This document shows positions 12,248-24,175 of a DNA stretch of 64,000 nt, piece by piece; within the stretch, counting starts at the first letter, position 1; each line of letters starts with the position of its first letter. A program made the translations under genes and the position numbers. Below the pieces are notes generated by a model. It was not told the DNA's origin. It made no database searches and was given only the letters and a program-made list of their open reading frames with translations. Origin of the DNA: Buxus sempervirens (lineage: Eukaryota; Streptophyta; Magnoliopsida; Buxales; Buxaceae); assembly GCA_947561395.2 (NCBI GenBank), contig OX387194.1, positions 24,228,048 to 24,292,047 of the forward strand, written 5' to 3'.

Positions 12248-13487
12248 TAGTCTTTCTCATACTGCTCCTCCAAAACCAAATCCATATCTACTTGAAGCTT
12301 CAGCTTCTTCATCGCCGCCTTCATCTTCTTCACGAATACGACTTAGATGAGCTTGGTTGCTCCTCCCTCTTCCGCTTCTAATTCATTCTTGCGATAGAGA
12401 CCAAATGACCGAAGGCTTGGATAGAGATGAGAAGCCTTTTGAGAGAGACGGAGTCAGGAGAGGGGGAGGTGGAGAATGGAGTAAGAAAAACAATATGACT
12501 TTTAGCAGCGGTTTATGCTAAAATTTACTTGTCTACTGTTGCAAAATTGCCCTTTTCTTGAAGGAAATTTAAAAGTATTACGAGGTTCTTGCACTTGTAC
12601 ATGTTGATAATGAAGTACTTGTGTCTCATTGCTACTAGTTTAAAAAAGACAAATATAAATCTCATTGATGCTAAATGTGTAGTCAACAGGATAGAGAGAC
12701 GAGATACGTGTTGCTAACTTCACTTTAGTGAAAACTGGCTTATGATGATGATGATGCTAAATGTGTACTCTATGAGAAAGATTTATCTTAAACTTTTATT
12801 TAGAAGTTGAAGAAGCTAAACCTTATTTGCACATAACACAAGTAAACTTAAAAATATGATAGATGTTATTGCAATTTTATAAAAAGATTAAAGGCATTTA
12901 TGTAATCTTATCAAGCAAACTTAAAGGCATTTTTGTAATTTTATCAAACAAATATGTGAGTTTTACTTAAATCTTAAGGTTGTTTACGCAAGTTTTTTGG
13001 CTTGCATATCTTCTTGTCATTCGATAATCTCTTCATTAGTTTACATACTTCATGAGATAAACATGTGTATATGGAAGGATTTTGCAAAGACGAAGAGAAA
13101 GTTGATGGCCAATGTAGAGGCAGAGATTATACAAAAAAAAAAAAAAAAATGTAGAGGTAGAGAAAGAAAGAAAACAACAATTGCAGTCAATAGAGAATGT
13201 GTAATTTTATAAAAACTAAAGGATAGTTTCATAATTTCATCACTTAGGCATGTGCCGGAGCAAACAAGGCTATTCCACCTAAACAAGTAACTTTAAAAGG
13301 GTAAAATATTTTAAAAACTAAACAAAATTAAATGGGGAAAATATTTTAAAAATAAAACAAATTTAAAATATCGAGTAACCCACACTTTGTGTTGGGAAGT
13401 CAATGTTATTTTTAAAATCTTGGTGAAGATATTTGTAATTTCAATAAAATTTAAGGGAGGTTTGTATGATTTACCCCCTTATTTTAA
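12248..13487. other. AT-rich upstream region, no gene established
   Basis: At 12500-12530 there is a TTTAGCAGCGG motif like the CACTA subterminal repeats, so an eroded element may lie here. Around 12880-12950 a phrase close to AAAGGCATTTNTGTAATTTTATCA is repeated in tandem. A poly-A run sits at 13131-13149. Antisense frames at 12245-12340 are Lys/Glu-rich but not identifiable. The last few hundred bases may be the promoter region of the RING-CH gene. Confidence 0.4.
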
Positions 13488-13495
13488 TATAAAAT
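13488..13495 (+). promoter_or_regulatory. Candidate TATA box of the RING-CH gene
   Basis: TATAAAAT lies just upstream of a less AT-rich stretch containing AAACCCTAG and a clean splice donor. The inferred start of transcription is about 13520. It is one of several AT-rich possibilities, so support is modest. Confidence 0.35.
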
Positions 13496-13519
13496 ACATT
13501 TATTGAAATAAATCGTTAT

Positions 13520-13777
13520 TGATAAGCCATTGTTTTGTTTTTTTAATCGGAGTTGAATTGGTCTGCTATTTTGTCACGAATTGTCTCCTGCTGCTGAAGT
13601 GTTTCGTTTCTCTTAACCGGCGTTAACTCAAAATGCTGGCCTCCGCTATGTAGATCTTGTCAATTAGAAACCCTAGATATCCATCCGGTTTGGTAGATTT
13701 CTCCTCAGATTATCTGCGTTTGAAATGTCCATATCGTGGACTTTTCGTGAGAATCTTGAGTTTCAACTGAACATTAG
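13520..13777 (+). other. Putative non-coding 5' UTR exon of the RING-CH gene
   Basis: This stretch is richer in C and T than its surroundings, contains CTAGATATCCATCC and AAACCCTAG (a phrase common in plant leaders), and ends AACATTAG/GTAATTTG, a good donor. The first coding exon at 29934 has an acceptor TTTTGCAG at 29837-29844 but no core promoter directly upstream except the viral one. A 5' UTR intron is common in plant genes of this type. The start is a guess and the link to 29845 is inference; another transcript could own this exon. Confidence 0.45.
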
Positions 13778-13820
13778 GTAATTTGTCGATTCATCTCACT
13801 AGCATTCTTTCTTCGATTTG

Positions 13821-14064
13821 CAGCTGGAATTGATGCGTTTCTTCGTTTGACCGTTCCGATTGTCTACCTTTATGATTCTTCTGGATGTTTAATTTATTGA
13901 TATTTGAATTTCGTTGATTCATATGTTGACCTTTTTTGTTCGGAAATGTGGTACTGTTGTCTTCGTTCGGATATTTGTACTGTTTAATTTATTGAAATTT
14001 GAATTTCGTTGATTCAGCTGGAATTGATGCGTTTCTTCAGATTAGTGAAATGTGGTACTGTTGT
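13821..14064 (+). repeat. Interspersed direct duplications in the putative 5' UTR intron
   Basis: Three phrases occur twice: CAGCTGGAATTGATGCG (13821 and 14015), a 35-bp phrase starting TGTTTAATTTATTGA (13886 and 13981), and GAAATGTGGTACTGTTGT (about 13943 and 14047). The duplicated blocks are shuffled rather than a simple tandem. The acceptor-like TTTGCAG just before 13824 belongs to this unit. Confidence 0.7.
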
Positions 14065-15479
14065 ACGCGTTTGAAAGATTGGATCTTTCGTTTATTGACC
14101 TTTTCTTTGTTGTGTTGAGTTTGAGATAATCACAGTTTTCCCTGATTCATGTTACTCCAGTGACTTGTCTGTTTAATAGATCTTGACTGGTCAATTCCTG
14201 TAGCTCATGAGGTTTAAATCTTTCCTTGGGGTAGACTAATGGCGGACCATCCAGATCTTTAATCCTGGTAAACTCATTTAAAACCATATGAAAAGTGTTC
14301 TGTTCTGTGTTATTAAGCAATATTTAATTGACAAACGATATCTGCAAGAGTCTACTCATCAGTTGAACTACAATGTCTTGTAGAGGCTACTCCATAAGAT
14401 ACATGAACAACAAATCTCACAGATACAGTGGATGTCTATCTAGGATTACTTGGAGAGCTGTTAACGCTCAAGTTCCTGTCTGCTTGTTGGTCTACATGTC
14501 TTTTGTCTTCATGATATGTGTGTTTTAAATCTGTGCTCCAGTCATAATATAGCAACATCTTGAAAGGTTGGTCAAGGTGGCATTGGAATTGTGCTGTCTT
14601 GTCCTCTCTTGATTACATTTACTACCAAATGAGCTTTTAATATAGCAATACGTTCCATATTTCCTAAACCTTGTAGAACTTAGAAGTCTTCCTTTGGGGC
14701 CTACTTGTTCACCCTTTTATTCTATTTTCGCTCTTACCTTTTTAATGAAGCCTTTGATCCAATTGCCTGTTGCCTAGAGAGCCCTTGTTCTTGCCAACCT
14801 CTTCTTTCGTGGTGTCCATACATGTTTAGTTCATGCATTGTAAGGGAAGAGGGATCCAGGAAACATTCTTGTAGAAATGAATATTATTGTTTAAATCATG
14901 TTCCAAAGCCCACTTATGAAGAAGTTGGAAGAGTTTCTGGTTTTGGCACGTGTCTATCTAAGAAGATGTCATGATTTCACATGTTAAAATTAATCAACAG
15001 GTAAAGGGAAGGGACAAGTCCATGTTGAGTACTGGTTACTTTCTTGGTCAATATTTTATAGTTTATGACTGAATTAATGTTTTCAATGCTCAGTGTCAGA
15101 TAGAAGTTGAGTCTCACGGTGTGAAAGGTGAGCCTCATATGAGTCTTATAGTTGATGGCATGATCATGGTATCTTAGTCTCTATGGTTAACTTTAAGGCC
15201 TTTTTTTTTTTTGAACCTCATTTCATGTTGTGCCTTAAGGCATGAGTTCACAATTCTTTTATAAATATTCTGAACAAACCAAGTATATCATAGTTGTGAA
15301 AGGAAGTTCTCCAAGTATCATATCAAGATGAGAGAGAATTGTAAATGAAGTAGAAGAAAACAAATAATAAGAAGAAGAAAGAGTGATTGGAGACTCAAAA
15401 CAGTAGGGTTAGTTATCCTTTTGTTTGAATTATAATTATATAATATGAGTAAAAAATTATGTGAACTGTCCTTGGCTAA
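14065..15479. other. Intron-like sequence without recognised genes
   Basis: This is low-complexity T-rich plant sequence. A short ATG frame at 14239 (seven codons then TAA) is followed by a donor-like GGTAAAC and could be an alternative leader exon, but nothing confirms it. No transposon ends were seen. Confidence 0.4.
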
Positions 15480-16520
15480 CAAAGATTAAAAAAAATATAC
15501 TCTCTCCCTCAAGTTGATCAGTAGACATCGGTTGTGCCCAACCTGTACATGAATGGAAGTGTGCTTTAGAAAGAGTTTGTAAATACATTAAAAAGCTAGC
15601 TGCAAGAGGAAACAAACTACAAAAATAGATTTCTCTGGAAATGGGTTTCTCTCAAACAAAGTACTGTCAATCTCAATGTGATCAGGGCTATCATTTTGGC
15701 TAAGACTATTAGCAATATTGATAGCGACTTTACATTTTCATCGAACTAAGGACACAAATGGGAAGATCCTGAGGAAGAATTTGAATCTGCATCAGTTCAG
15801 CAACACCTTGAGACATAGCTTGACAGTTGTGAGCACAAAAAATTCACTAATTTCTCCAGTTCACTATGTTACCTTTAACAAACTTGTAGTATCTGAAGTG
15901 GATATCTGATCATCACCAAAACTTGCCCAGTCTAAATCTGATACGCTTCCACTTGGGCATGGATACCCTTATAAAAGAGAAGAAATTCCCAAGTATTCAG
16001 ATATTGCAAGATCCTCTCAACAGCCTTCTAACGTGGGACATAAGGAGCTTGAATAAACCATCTATAATAACTGTGTAACCAATATCAGGCCTGGAGAGAG
16101 ATATATGAAAGGATCCTGAAAATTGCCCATTAATATATACCTCTGTTAGGAAGGGGATTACCTTCAAATTCATTCACGTCATGGTTGGGGCAATAGTTGT
16201 ATCTACTGGCATACAACCAGGTTTTCTTGTATCATGAAGGAAGATGCAAGGAATATTTATGCTGACACTATAAGTCTGAGTAAACCCCTTCTCAACCAGC
16301 CTGGCATTATATTGCTTAATAGAGCCATCAGCCTTATATTTTGTGTCAAAAACCTAATTGAAAGCCTATTCGAATTCGACTCTTCCCTTCAAGAAATTTT
16401 ATTAGTTCCCTAGTGCGATTATTAGTAGTCTTTCATCTCATCATTCATAGCCTGTCTTCAATTTGGATCAGTAATAGAATTTGGTAACTTGAAAGGTAAA
16501 TACAGTGAAGAAAAGCACAC
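15480..16520 (-). pseudogene. Decayed Ty1/copia pol fragment
   Basis: Read on the minus strand, pieces of a copia-type reverse transcriptase and RNase H appear in order: a YLGI-type segment near 16000, a CPSGSVSDLDWA segment near 15955 (the usual Asp-containing step into RNase H), and SPDHIEIDSTL near 15690-15660 (the HIEI motif of plant copia). Stops and frame changes are frequent, so it is inactive. No LTRs were found near it. Identification rests on remembered family motifs. Confidence 0.7.
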
Positions 16521-16960
16521 ATAAATAAGTAGGATATAGGGAAATGAGCATAGCAAGTATATCAAGACAGAGCAATGGGAAGATCAGCATGCGGCCTTTG
16601 TATTAGCAACGGGAAGATCCAAATCAGACAGAGCAATAACATCTTTTGAGGAATCAGTGATTTTTTGGGATTCAAACATAATGAGCAGAAAGTGCAACAT
16701 GATCAGAAGATAAAGATTATATCTTGACCTTTGGAGTTGACATTCACAGAGTTGCGATCTTTAAATGGCAGCAGTACCTTTATCCTCCTTTTTTTGGAGT
16801 AAGTGAACAAGTACTCTTTTTTCGTTGGATCAGTCCGTGGATTAGTACTTGCATCAGTAATGAAAATTGGCAAATTGAGCTTCCTATTTGGTTCCAGTTA
16901 GCTACCCTAGCATTCTCTACATGCACTCTTTCTTCCTTCCTTTTTGTGTGTGTGTGTGTG
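16521..16960. other. Spacer with no recognised gene
   Basis: The phrase AGCAATGGGAAGATCAGCA/AGCAACGGGAAGATCCAA is repeated around 16570-16620. A frame at 16724-17014 runs through the following GT and G repeats and is not credible as a gene. Confidence 0.5.

Positions 16961-16962
<2 letters not shown>

Positions 16963-16991
<29 letters not shown>
16963..16991 (+). repeat. Run of 29 G preceded by (GT)n
   Basis: Twenty-nine consecutive G bases follow about seven GT dinucleotides (16946-16961). Such a tract can form G-quadruplexes and is prone to length change and sequencing or assembly error. Confidence 0.95.
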
Positions 16992-17650
16992 TGGTTACGT
17001 GTAGTCTACCATAGGCAGGGCCCCTTGGACCCCCTCCAGGGAGTAAACCCTTGATACATGCCCATTTTGATTACAAAAATTAGAATGCTGCCCCATATTT
17101 TTGCCAATACCCTTATTTTTAGCTTATTTCTCTCTTTAAATTCTTTGAAGGACTGATGAAATTGGTGATGAATGCTTTGTGATTAAAGAAGGTATTTTAG
17201 ATTCTGGATTCATGGCCTTCTATTGATTTGCCTCACTTTGGATCAGATGGAGCATTTAATCAACACCAGGGAGGAAGGTTTTACATTCTAGTGTCCAGTT
17301 GTTTCACCTAGGGCACAAAAATTTGGTGGCATGCTATGTAAATTTCCGTGATTCAAGGGGAAAAAAGCTTGAATTGCTAGTTTTGATTGAAATTTTGGTG
17401 GCACGGACTAGTGTGCTGTCGAAATTTCACTAAAGTCTTTTTTTTGGTTTTTATTTGTAAAAGCATTAAATAAATGCTGTATAATCATCCATACACATAA
17501 AATACATTATAATATTTGTAAAAAAAAAAAACCATCATACATACTAAGCATTCATGAGTTTGAATGTGAAGCATGTTAATAAAATAACATACAATGATTG
17601 TGCAAATGAAATAGGTAATGACAAACAATAGTAAGTGAATAACAAGTATA
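16992..17650. other. Spacer, no gene recognised
   Basis: T-rich sequence with short A and T runs and no repeat ends or coding signal that I can support. Confidence 0.5.
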
Positions 17651-18572
17651 AAAAAAAAGCATACAATGGTGGTCATCAATATTGTGTGGAGTGTCTAGCT
17701 GTTTCAAACCCTGATTTCTCATAGATAAAGTGGTAGAAGCAATTCTAGCCCATCTTATATTGATATTGATCCTTTTATAAGCGAACATGAGCCTTATAAC
17801 CCTCTTGACTTATTTGTGTCACGATACCAATTGGTGGATACTTAGGGATAATGAGCATTGACGACTAAAATATTGGGTTCCAATTGATGGGGTAATGGTG
17901 GTGGAGCATAACCAAAAAAAGGCATCTACTTGGGGTGTAGCATATGAACCATATGGGTAAGGGTTCATTGGGAAGAACCTATAATTATCAGATGTTTGCA
18001 ACTACGATCCATGATGTTTTATAACAATTGTAACTACCAGCGGATGAATCTCTTAGGTTAGGCTGACGATAGTAGTATCCACTCGTAAGGTATGAGCCCA
18101 AAAAATCCTTGTTGTGGATAGTATTCTCCATAATTGTGATTGGACTGATCCTCGTATCCTAAGAAGTACCAAATCCAAAATCCATGGATCCAAAGCTCTA
18201 ACCTATAGAGGACTTGTTGTGTACACCAATATGCTGCCTCTCCTTTGCCCCTACCCTGAAAAGTCTATATGTCATTGCTACTTCTGTTGCTATATTCTTT
18301 CTTATCTTGAGCCGTATCCTGTGTGGCATGCTCTAACTCGACCTCGTTAGTATGAGGACTCAACCTCGGGCCAATTGTGCCTTTATCCTAATAGTCGTCC
18401 ACCACTACGCTGGATCCTTCACAAAGGAAGTTAAATTGTAGACCCTCGATGACAAAGCCCATCTCCAAGTGTTTCTCAATGCTCCTTGTATGATGAAACT
18501 TGAGAACGGAGTTTTCTTTGAGAGTATTGTAGGGGCTAATATCAGCCATGAGCAACTTTTTAGAGTTGAAGG

Positions 18573-20184
18573 TAGGGGTGCTTATTGGGCCGCCCCAGCA
18601 CGGCCCAGCACGCCAAACGCGTGCCCGGGCTGACCTAGGCCCGCCAGTGGGCCGGCACAACACGATCCACTCAAGGAGCCGTGCTGTGCCCATGTATAGG
18701 GGCCCGCAGCCCGTTAGGCACGCGGGTCGGTGGGCTGCTCGCGTGTTGGCTCGGCAGGCACGCATGCTTGCCGTTGGGCCCGAGCCGACCCGCCAACGGC
18801 TAGCCCCCCTCTAAAAGTGGTTTTTACCACTTTATTTGACTATTTTACCCCCCAACAGGCATATAACAGCCATATTAGGGGGTATGCTTGTAATTGATTG
18901 TAAATGACCATTTCCACCTTTCCAACTGCCAAATAACAGTCATATTAGAGGGTAGAGGTGGTAAAAAACCACTTTTGGTTTTCTATAAATAGGCCTAACC
19001 CTTCCCACTCCAAACCACACCTCTTCTACAATCTCCCTTACTCTCTTCATCTCTATAGCTATCAAGAAATAGTTGCATTTTTTAAATTGTTCAAGCACCA
19101 AAACTGGGAAGTTGGACTCTGGAGGTTGAAGGCTTCAACTGCAAAGTTCAAGCTTCATTCTAAAGAGGTATTCTTCTATTTAATTTTCTGATTTTAAAAT
19201 TAGTATAAATATTATATATATAAGTAAGTCTCTCCTTCTACCTTTCTTATTATTTTAAAGCCTGGTATAGTGGGTGACTACTGTGCAACTAAGTGCATTT
19301 CTAGGAAAGTTCTGTCACAAAGGACGAGATAATTGCCTAAGAAAATTGGGTTGTAAGTGGGACCGTTTGTGACCCCTCTGGTTATCTGGGAATTTTCCTA
19401 GTGCATTTTTTTGCGTACATTATTCCTCACTTTACTATAGGTAGTATATCACCAATAATTTATTATTATATTATTTATTAACAAATTTTTTTTCGAAATT
19501 TGATAATGGACCCCGGGCAGTCTATGTACTTTAATACTGAGGAAAGGGAATTTCTTAGACCCTATTTTGACCAAACTTTTTTTGATGATGTGACCCAATC
19601 CCCATATTGTGACCCTCCCATCCAAGATCATGGACTTGATTTGCCTTCCCAAGAGATGGGATTATCTTCCCTACCACCTAGGAGCACCAAGAGGAGTAGA
19701 ACCTCTGGTGTTTGAATAAATTTTACAATTGAAACTATAAGGAGTGAAGAGAGGGCAGTTTGTAACCATTGCAAAAAAAATTTTAGTTGCAAAGGAAAAA
19801 GTGGTATAGGCCACTTGCAACGGCATTTGAAGAAATGCCTTCCAAGACATGGCCAAATAGACCCTAGGCAACCCCAAATTTGTGCAAGTGTATTATGTAT
19901 TATTTGCAAAGTTGTACTTGTAATAATTAATTTATTTACATTTTTTTTTTAGCAAAATCTATCCTAATATGTGTAAGACAATTTTGTGAATAATGAACAT
20001 ATATTTTCAGAATTTTTTAATGATTTTTTACTATTTTTTTCCAATTTTTCTTTGTTTTTTTGAAAAAAAAAGACCTTGGCCCATCAGGCCCGCCGTGCCA
20101 AGGTATTGGGGTAATGGGCCTGGTGGGCCGTGGCACGCACTAAATGGGCTGGGCAGTGCCGGGCCGGCCCATTAAGCACCCCTA
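18573..20184 (+). mobile_element. hAT transposon, internally deleted, TSD GTTGAAGG
   Basis: Terminal inverted repeats are TAGGGGTGCTTATTGGGCCG on the left and the complement of TAGGGGTGCTTAATGGGCCG on the right. Perfect 8-bp duplications GTTGAAGG flank it (18565-18572, 20185-20192), diagnostic for hAT. GC-rich subterminal regions full of GGCCC and CGGGC (18580-18810 and 20080-20172) stand out from the AT-rich surroundings. At 1612 bp it keeps only the N-terminal part of a transposase frame (see 19506), so it could move only with help from an intact relative. Confidence 0.93.
19506..19960 (+). pseudogene. hAT transposase N-terminus with BED zinc finger, truncated
   Basis: An ATG at 19506 opens a frame of 69 residues rich in acidic and Pro/Ser residues, ending at TGA (19713-19715). 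The same frame continues after the stop with a BED-finger-like region: CNHC at 19761-19772, then GHLQRHLKKC with paired His and a final Cys, near 19810-19840. BED fingers are the DNA-binding part of plant hAT transposases. The catalytic core and the C-terminal dimerisation domain are absent. One in-frame stop plus the deletion make it non-functional. Confidence 0.8.
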
Positions 20185-20517
20185 GTTGAAGGTATGTCCC
20201 AAGAAGAGCTCGTTTTATGGTATCCCTTCAAAGATATCATAGTAGTTCCCTCTTGCTTTTGACATTGGACTGGTTCATAATCAGTTCTTGCTTTTTATCT
20301 TTGAAGATCCGCCATATTATGAACCAGGACAATTAAGAAGATTCTGATTTTTGGTTTTGAGGAACCCAAAATCAGCTGTTTGTTTTTTGTGCTGCCCGAG
20401 TTGGTACTAAGTTTCGCCAAGTTTGATAGAGTTTTGATGAATGTTACTGAGTCAAACCAGCCTATATAACTTGGCACAGGCTGAGTTTTGAAGCCGTATA
20501 TGGATCAGAATGTTGGG

Positions 20518-20634
20518 CTATCTTACACAGACACTTTACATGACCCCAAAGTACCCATGTTGACACGACACAACATGGATATGGGTACAAAATATGTGTC
20601 GGATCTGTCACATGTTTTCTTGGACATGACAATC
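20518..20634 (-). mobile_element. Partial MITE related to 57837-58301
   Basis: On the minus strand this reads like the 58190-58301 end of the MITE at 57837 (shared phrases include ATCCGACACATAT, ATGTTGTGTCG and GGGTACTTTGG), ending at CTATCTTACACAGACAC, the counterpart of CTATGTTACATGGAC. Only one end is present. Confidence 0.75.
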
Positions 20635-20867
20635 CAAGATCAAAGGAAAACAAGAAAAGAAATAGCAAATAATCAGCTTGAAAGTAGTGAATCAAGAAAG
20701 GTAATAATTTTTATGAAGAGATAATATATATTCTTAGGGTAAAAAATTGCAAGCAATGGATCAAAAAGAAAAATTTGCACAAAAAAAAAAAGCAGGAAAG
20801 AAAGAAAGAGAGAGAGAGCTTGGCTTCTGACCTGCCTTATTGAGTAGGAAAGATAAGTAGGGTATAT

Positions 20868-21155
20868 ATATATGTATAATTTGTAAAAATTGATTTAGAT
20901 GTTTCCAATGCTGTGCAATTGATGAAGAAAATACCAAAACATCATCATTGTACACTATTGTAAAATTGTTGTATTGATTAAAAATATCATTCATAATTTG
21001 TTGAAATTCGGATGGCGTATTTTTAAGACCAAACGGCATTACGTTCCATTTGTAATGTTCAAATGGAACTGTAAATGTAGTTTTGTGTCTGTCTGACTCT
21101 GCAATTTGAATTTGCCAAAATCCAGATTTCATATCAAATTTTGAAAATGTTTTAG
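20868..21155 (-). mobile_element. Inverted fragment of caulimovirid reverse transcriptase
   Basis: The reverse complement matches roughly 25718-25990 of the adjacent viral copy and includes the RT core. The catalytic box here reads YNDD instead of YIDD, and other substitutions occur. It abuts the viral primer-binding site at 21156 head-to-head. It is a stray, rearranged piece, not a working gene, and differs enough from the main copy to be an older or separate integrant. Confidence 0.85.
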
Positions 21156-21170
21156 TGGTATCGGAGCCAT
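21156..21170 (+). promoter_or_regulatory. Viral tRNA-Met primer-binding site
   Basis: TGGTATCGGAGCCAT differs by one base from the usual caulimovirid TGGTATCAGAGC site, which pairs with the 3' end of initiator methionine tRNA to prime reverse transcription. It marks the start of the viral copy. Confidence 0.85.
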
Positions 21171-21289
21171 TTCTTTGGTGATGGTAGGAAGTTAGGATTT
21201 AAAGTTTATTGTTTATGTTTTAGTTCTCAGTGTTTGGATTCTGTCTAACTCTTGCAGTCTATTCAGGCCAGGAATGTGCCGTTAAAAGA

Positions 21290-22250
21290 CATAAGACGTT
21301 GATAGTCCGGGAAGAAGAGCACTGTTTACTAATTAGTATCCAATAAACCAAAGTTCTAATGAATTACTTTAAGCGAAGTATGTCTCAGAAAACATTATCT
21401 CAAGGATATACTCTAAACATAGAATAAACAGTTTATCAAATATAGAAAAAGATTTAAACAATTGGAATATTCCAAAAGTACCAAGTAATCAAATCTACAA
21501 AAAAGGAAGTTTTAAATTTGTTTCAGATTACTCGATCAAAACAGTAGAACAACAATCTCTTTAACAAGTAAACATGAAACAATTAAGTTAAGTAAAAATA
21601 CATTAGATAAGCATAGACAAAAATACAATTATATACACATAGGAATGGTCCAAATAGCAATTAAACCTTTAACAAGACGAGGTTTAAATACGGCAATACT
21701 TTTATGTTTAAGAGATTGTAGACAATCAATTTAATGACTCATTATTAGGAATAATGGAGTCAAGTTTATACAACGGACCAATCTACTTCGATTGCTTTCC
21801 AAACTTTTCTGTATCTCTTATGGATCCAGGAATTTTACAGTCTTTAGTTTTAAATTTCAAATCATCTGGATATGATATGCTTCCAAGATCACTTCCCCTT
21901 GCAATCATATTTAGGATTCATTATAAGGCCATGATAACCATGGCAGATCCATGAGCTAAAGTTACAAGCCCTAAAGGAGAAACTTTATTAATTCAAACAA
22001 ACCCTCAAAATTCAAACCTAATTGTACCTAAAACAATTCAATGGAATGAAGTCAAATTACTTAATGAATGGGAAATTCAATCTGCTTCTCTTCCTCCAAA
22101 AAAGGAAAATAAAAACTTAGAACAAGTTATCCAACATACTAATGGAAGTGTCGAAATAAAGTTTTCATCAAATTGAATAACAAAACTAAATTTAAAAAAT
22201 CTAGAAATAGGTTCATCAAGTTATCAAACACCTTCTAGGAGATCTTGATC
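21290..22250 (+). pseudogene. EPRV movement-protein region (30K type), broken
   Basis: A frame at 21754-21954 contains the Asp-Pro and Gly-Tyr-Asp-Met segments and the Tyr-Lys-Ala-Met step that I associate with the cell-to-cell movement domain of caulimovirids. The surrounding frames continue with stops and shifts to about 22250. In intact viruses this protein widens plasmodesmata; here it is inactive. Position right after the leader and before the coat domain agrees with the petuvirus-like order. Confidence 0.65.
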
Positions 22251-22879
22251 ATCAATTCCATCAACTATTAATTTAACAGCGTTAAATACTTAAACAAACG
22301 TAGTTCAACCAATTTACAAACAAGTTAAAGAAAATGAAAAAGAAGAAGAACAAAGTATGTCACCGACTTTATCTCAAATGCAAGATCCAGAACAAATTAA
22401 TCTTGAATTCTTAATGATAGAAAAAAAATTTAAAATTGAAAAAGAATTTCTTAAGACGGATTTTTAATTATAAAAAAATGAACCAAAAAGAAAACATTTC
22501 TTTACAACATACAACAAAGAACAAAGAAAGAAAATTCAAGAAAAATACTATGAATTTTTAAACACAATAAAATGTCATATGTTTTTCTTTGAAAATGGTT
22601 TGAAGATGATTTATCAGTCTTAGACAAAGTTATAGTAATATGGCACTGTACAGATGGAAATAATATAACATCTGTACATCCACCACTCAAACAAATAACA
22701 ATAAATACACGAAATACTGAAATACCGGCTTCGCCTTTTAAAATAAAACAAAATACACAAGAGAAAGAACCTATTACAGGTAAAGATATAAGAAATATAA
22801 TAGAACAAAATAATTTTACAGATAAGCATTTAAATACTTTAGGAAAACAAATAGATAGGATAGAAACAATTGTTCAAAT

Positions 22880-24175
22880 ACAAGATGAAAGTCCACCTTC
22901 AAAATCAAAAAACACTCCAATATTTAAACCACACGAAATACCTAAATCATTAACAAAACAATTAAGAAATAAAAGTTTTGAGACTGAAATAAATGAAAGA
23001 TTAAAAGATATGTTATATATATTAGACACTCAAGAAACTCCGAAAACTCCAAAACAATTAAAGGCTACAGACAAAGATATTATTATAATTAATAAATATT
23101 TGGATAATGAAGATAAATTAGAAATAATCAAAATGAAATGGTCAAGTAAAAGAAATTTTTATCTGAGACCAACTTTCCAAGATATGCAATTTGAAGAAAA
23201 AAACCAATTTACTCAAGCTTCTTATAATCCACATACAATATATGAATGGAACATTGATGGAAAAACTGAACATTTAATTATGGAAACTTTACAACATATG
23301 ACAATGGTAAGTACTGCATATAAAATTAAACAAGAAAATATTTCAGATCAAGCAATAGCTCAAACCCTAATTGTAGGATTTGCTGGTCATCTAAAAGCTT
23401 GGTGGGATAATTATCTCACAGAAGATGAAAAGTACAATATTTTAAATGCTATAAAGTTAGATAATGATCAAGAACCAATAAAAACTGAAGATGGTGAAGA
23501 AATTTGTGATCCAGTTTCAACTTTAACTTTTTCTATAGCAAAAATGTATTTAGGAGATCCATAAAAAATAAAAGATAATTCATCTGAAATGTTATTAAAT
23601 CTTAGATGTAGGAAATTACAAGATTTTCATTGGTATAAAGATATTTTATTATCAAAAGTTATGATGAGAGATGCTTGTAGCCAACCCTTCTGGAAAGAAA
23701 AAGTTTCTTTCTGGACTATCGCAATCCTTTTCTGGAAAAATAAAATCAAAATTAACAAAACTATATAAATGATCAATCTCGTATGCTAAACTAACTTATG
23801 GAGATTTAATAACAACTATAAATGTTGAAGGATTAGCAATATGCATAGATTTAAAATTAAAACAACAAATTAAAAAGAAAATTTAATAACCAAAAAGGAA
23901 TTAGGTTCATTTTGCAGTCAATATGGTTATCAAAATATTAAGATACCATCAAAAGGAAAAGAACACAAACTTAGCAAAAAATATAGAAAATCTACTAAAA
24001 GACAAACATTATAAAAAATTTAAAGAAGAGTCCAAAGAAAATAAACCAAAGCCAAGTACTTCTAGAAACCCAATGAGTAAAGATCATTCAAAAAATTTAA
24101 TAAAGAAATTTCTTGTTACAAGTGTGGTCGAATAGGACATTATGCAAACGAGTGTAGATTAAAACAAAAAAATAA
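22880..24175 (+). pseudogene. EPRV coat-protein region with CCHC zinc knuckle, broken
   Basis: The longest clean stretch is 23010-23564 (184 codons), containing the AWWDNYL segment typical of caulimovirid capsid cores. After stops and a frame change, a Lys-rich linker leads to a zinc knuckle at 24114-24155 with spacing C-x2-C-x4-H-x4-C, the RNA-binding signature of the viral capsid. An acidic tail follows (24220-24360, Glu/Asp-rich). It is not expressible as a whole. Confidence 0.8.

Larger units (their letters stand above)
17651..20470 (-). pseudogene. Unidentified antisense coding-like relic, split by a hAT element
   Basis: On the minus strand, several frames between 20470 and 17651 look protein-like (a Ser/Lys-rich part at 20477-20295, a segment at 18574-18388 ending in a Val-rich Asp/Tyr tail, and a Pro/Tyr-rich segment at 18001-17819), with many stops. 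They are interrupted by the hAT element 18573-20184, whose 8-bp duplication sits inside this relic. The composition suggests a dead transposon or gene copy. I do not recognise the family. Confidence 0.3.

Noticed and set aside
14239-14262. Short ATG frame of seven codons as the RING-CH start
   Set aside because: It ends in TAA before the donor-like site and cannot join the coding frame; at most a uORF.
16724-17014. 96-codon plus-strand frame ending in a Gly run
   Set aside because: The Gly run is the 29-G tract and the preceding part has no family features; it is a by-product of the repeat.
18388-18814. Frames on both strands with Arg/Pro/Gly-rich sequence
   Set aside because: They arise from the GC-rich subterminal region of the hAT element, not from a gene.
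21156-21170. Possible tRNA gene near TGGTATCGGAGCCAT
   Set aside because: Only a 15-base match to the complement of a tRNA 3' end; no cloverleaf around it. It is the viral primer-binding site.
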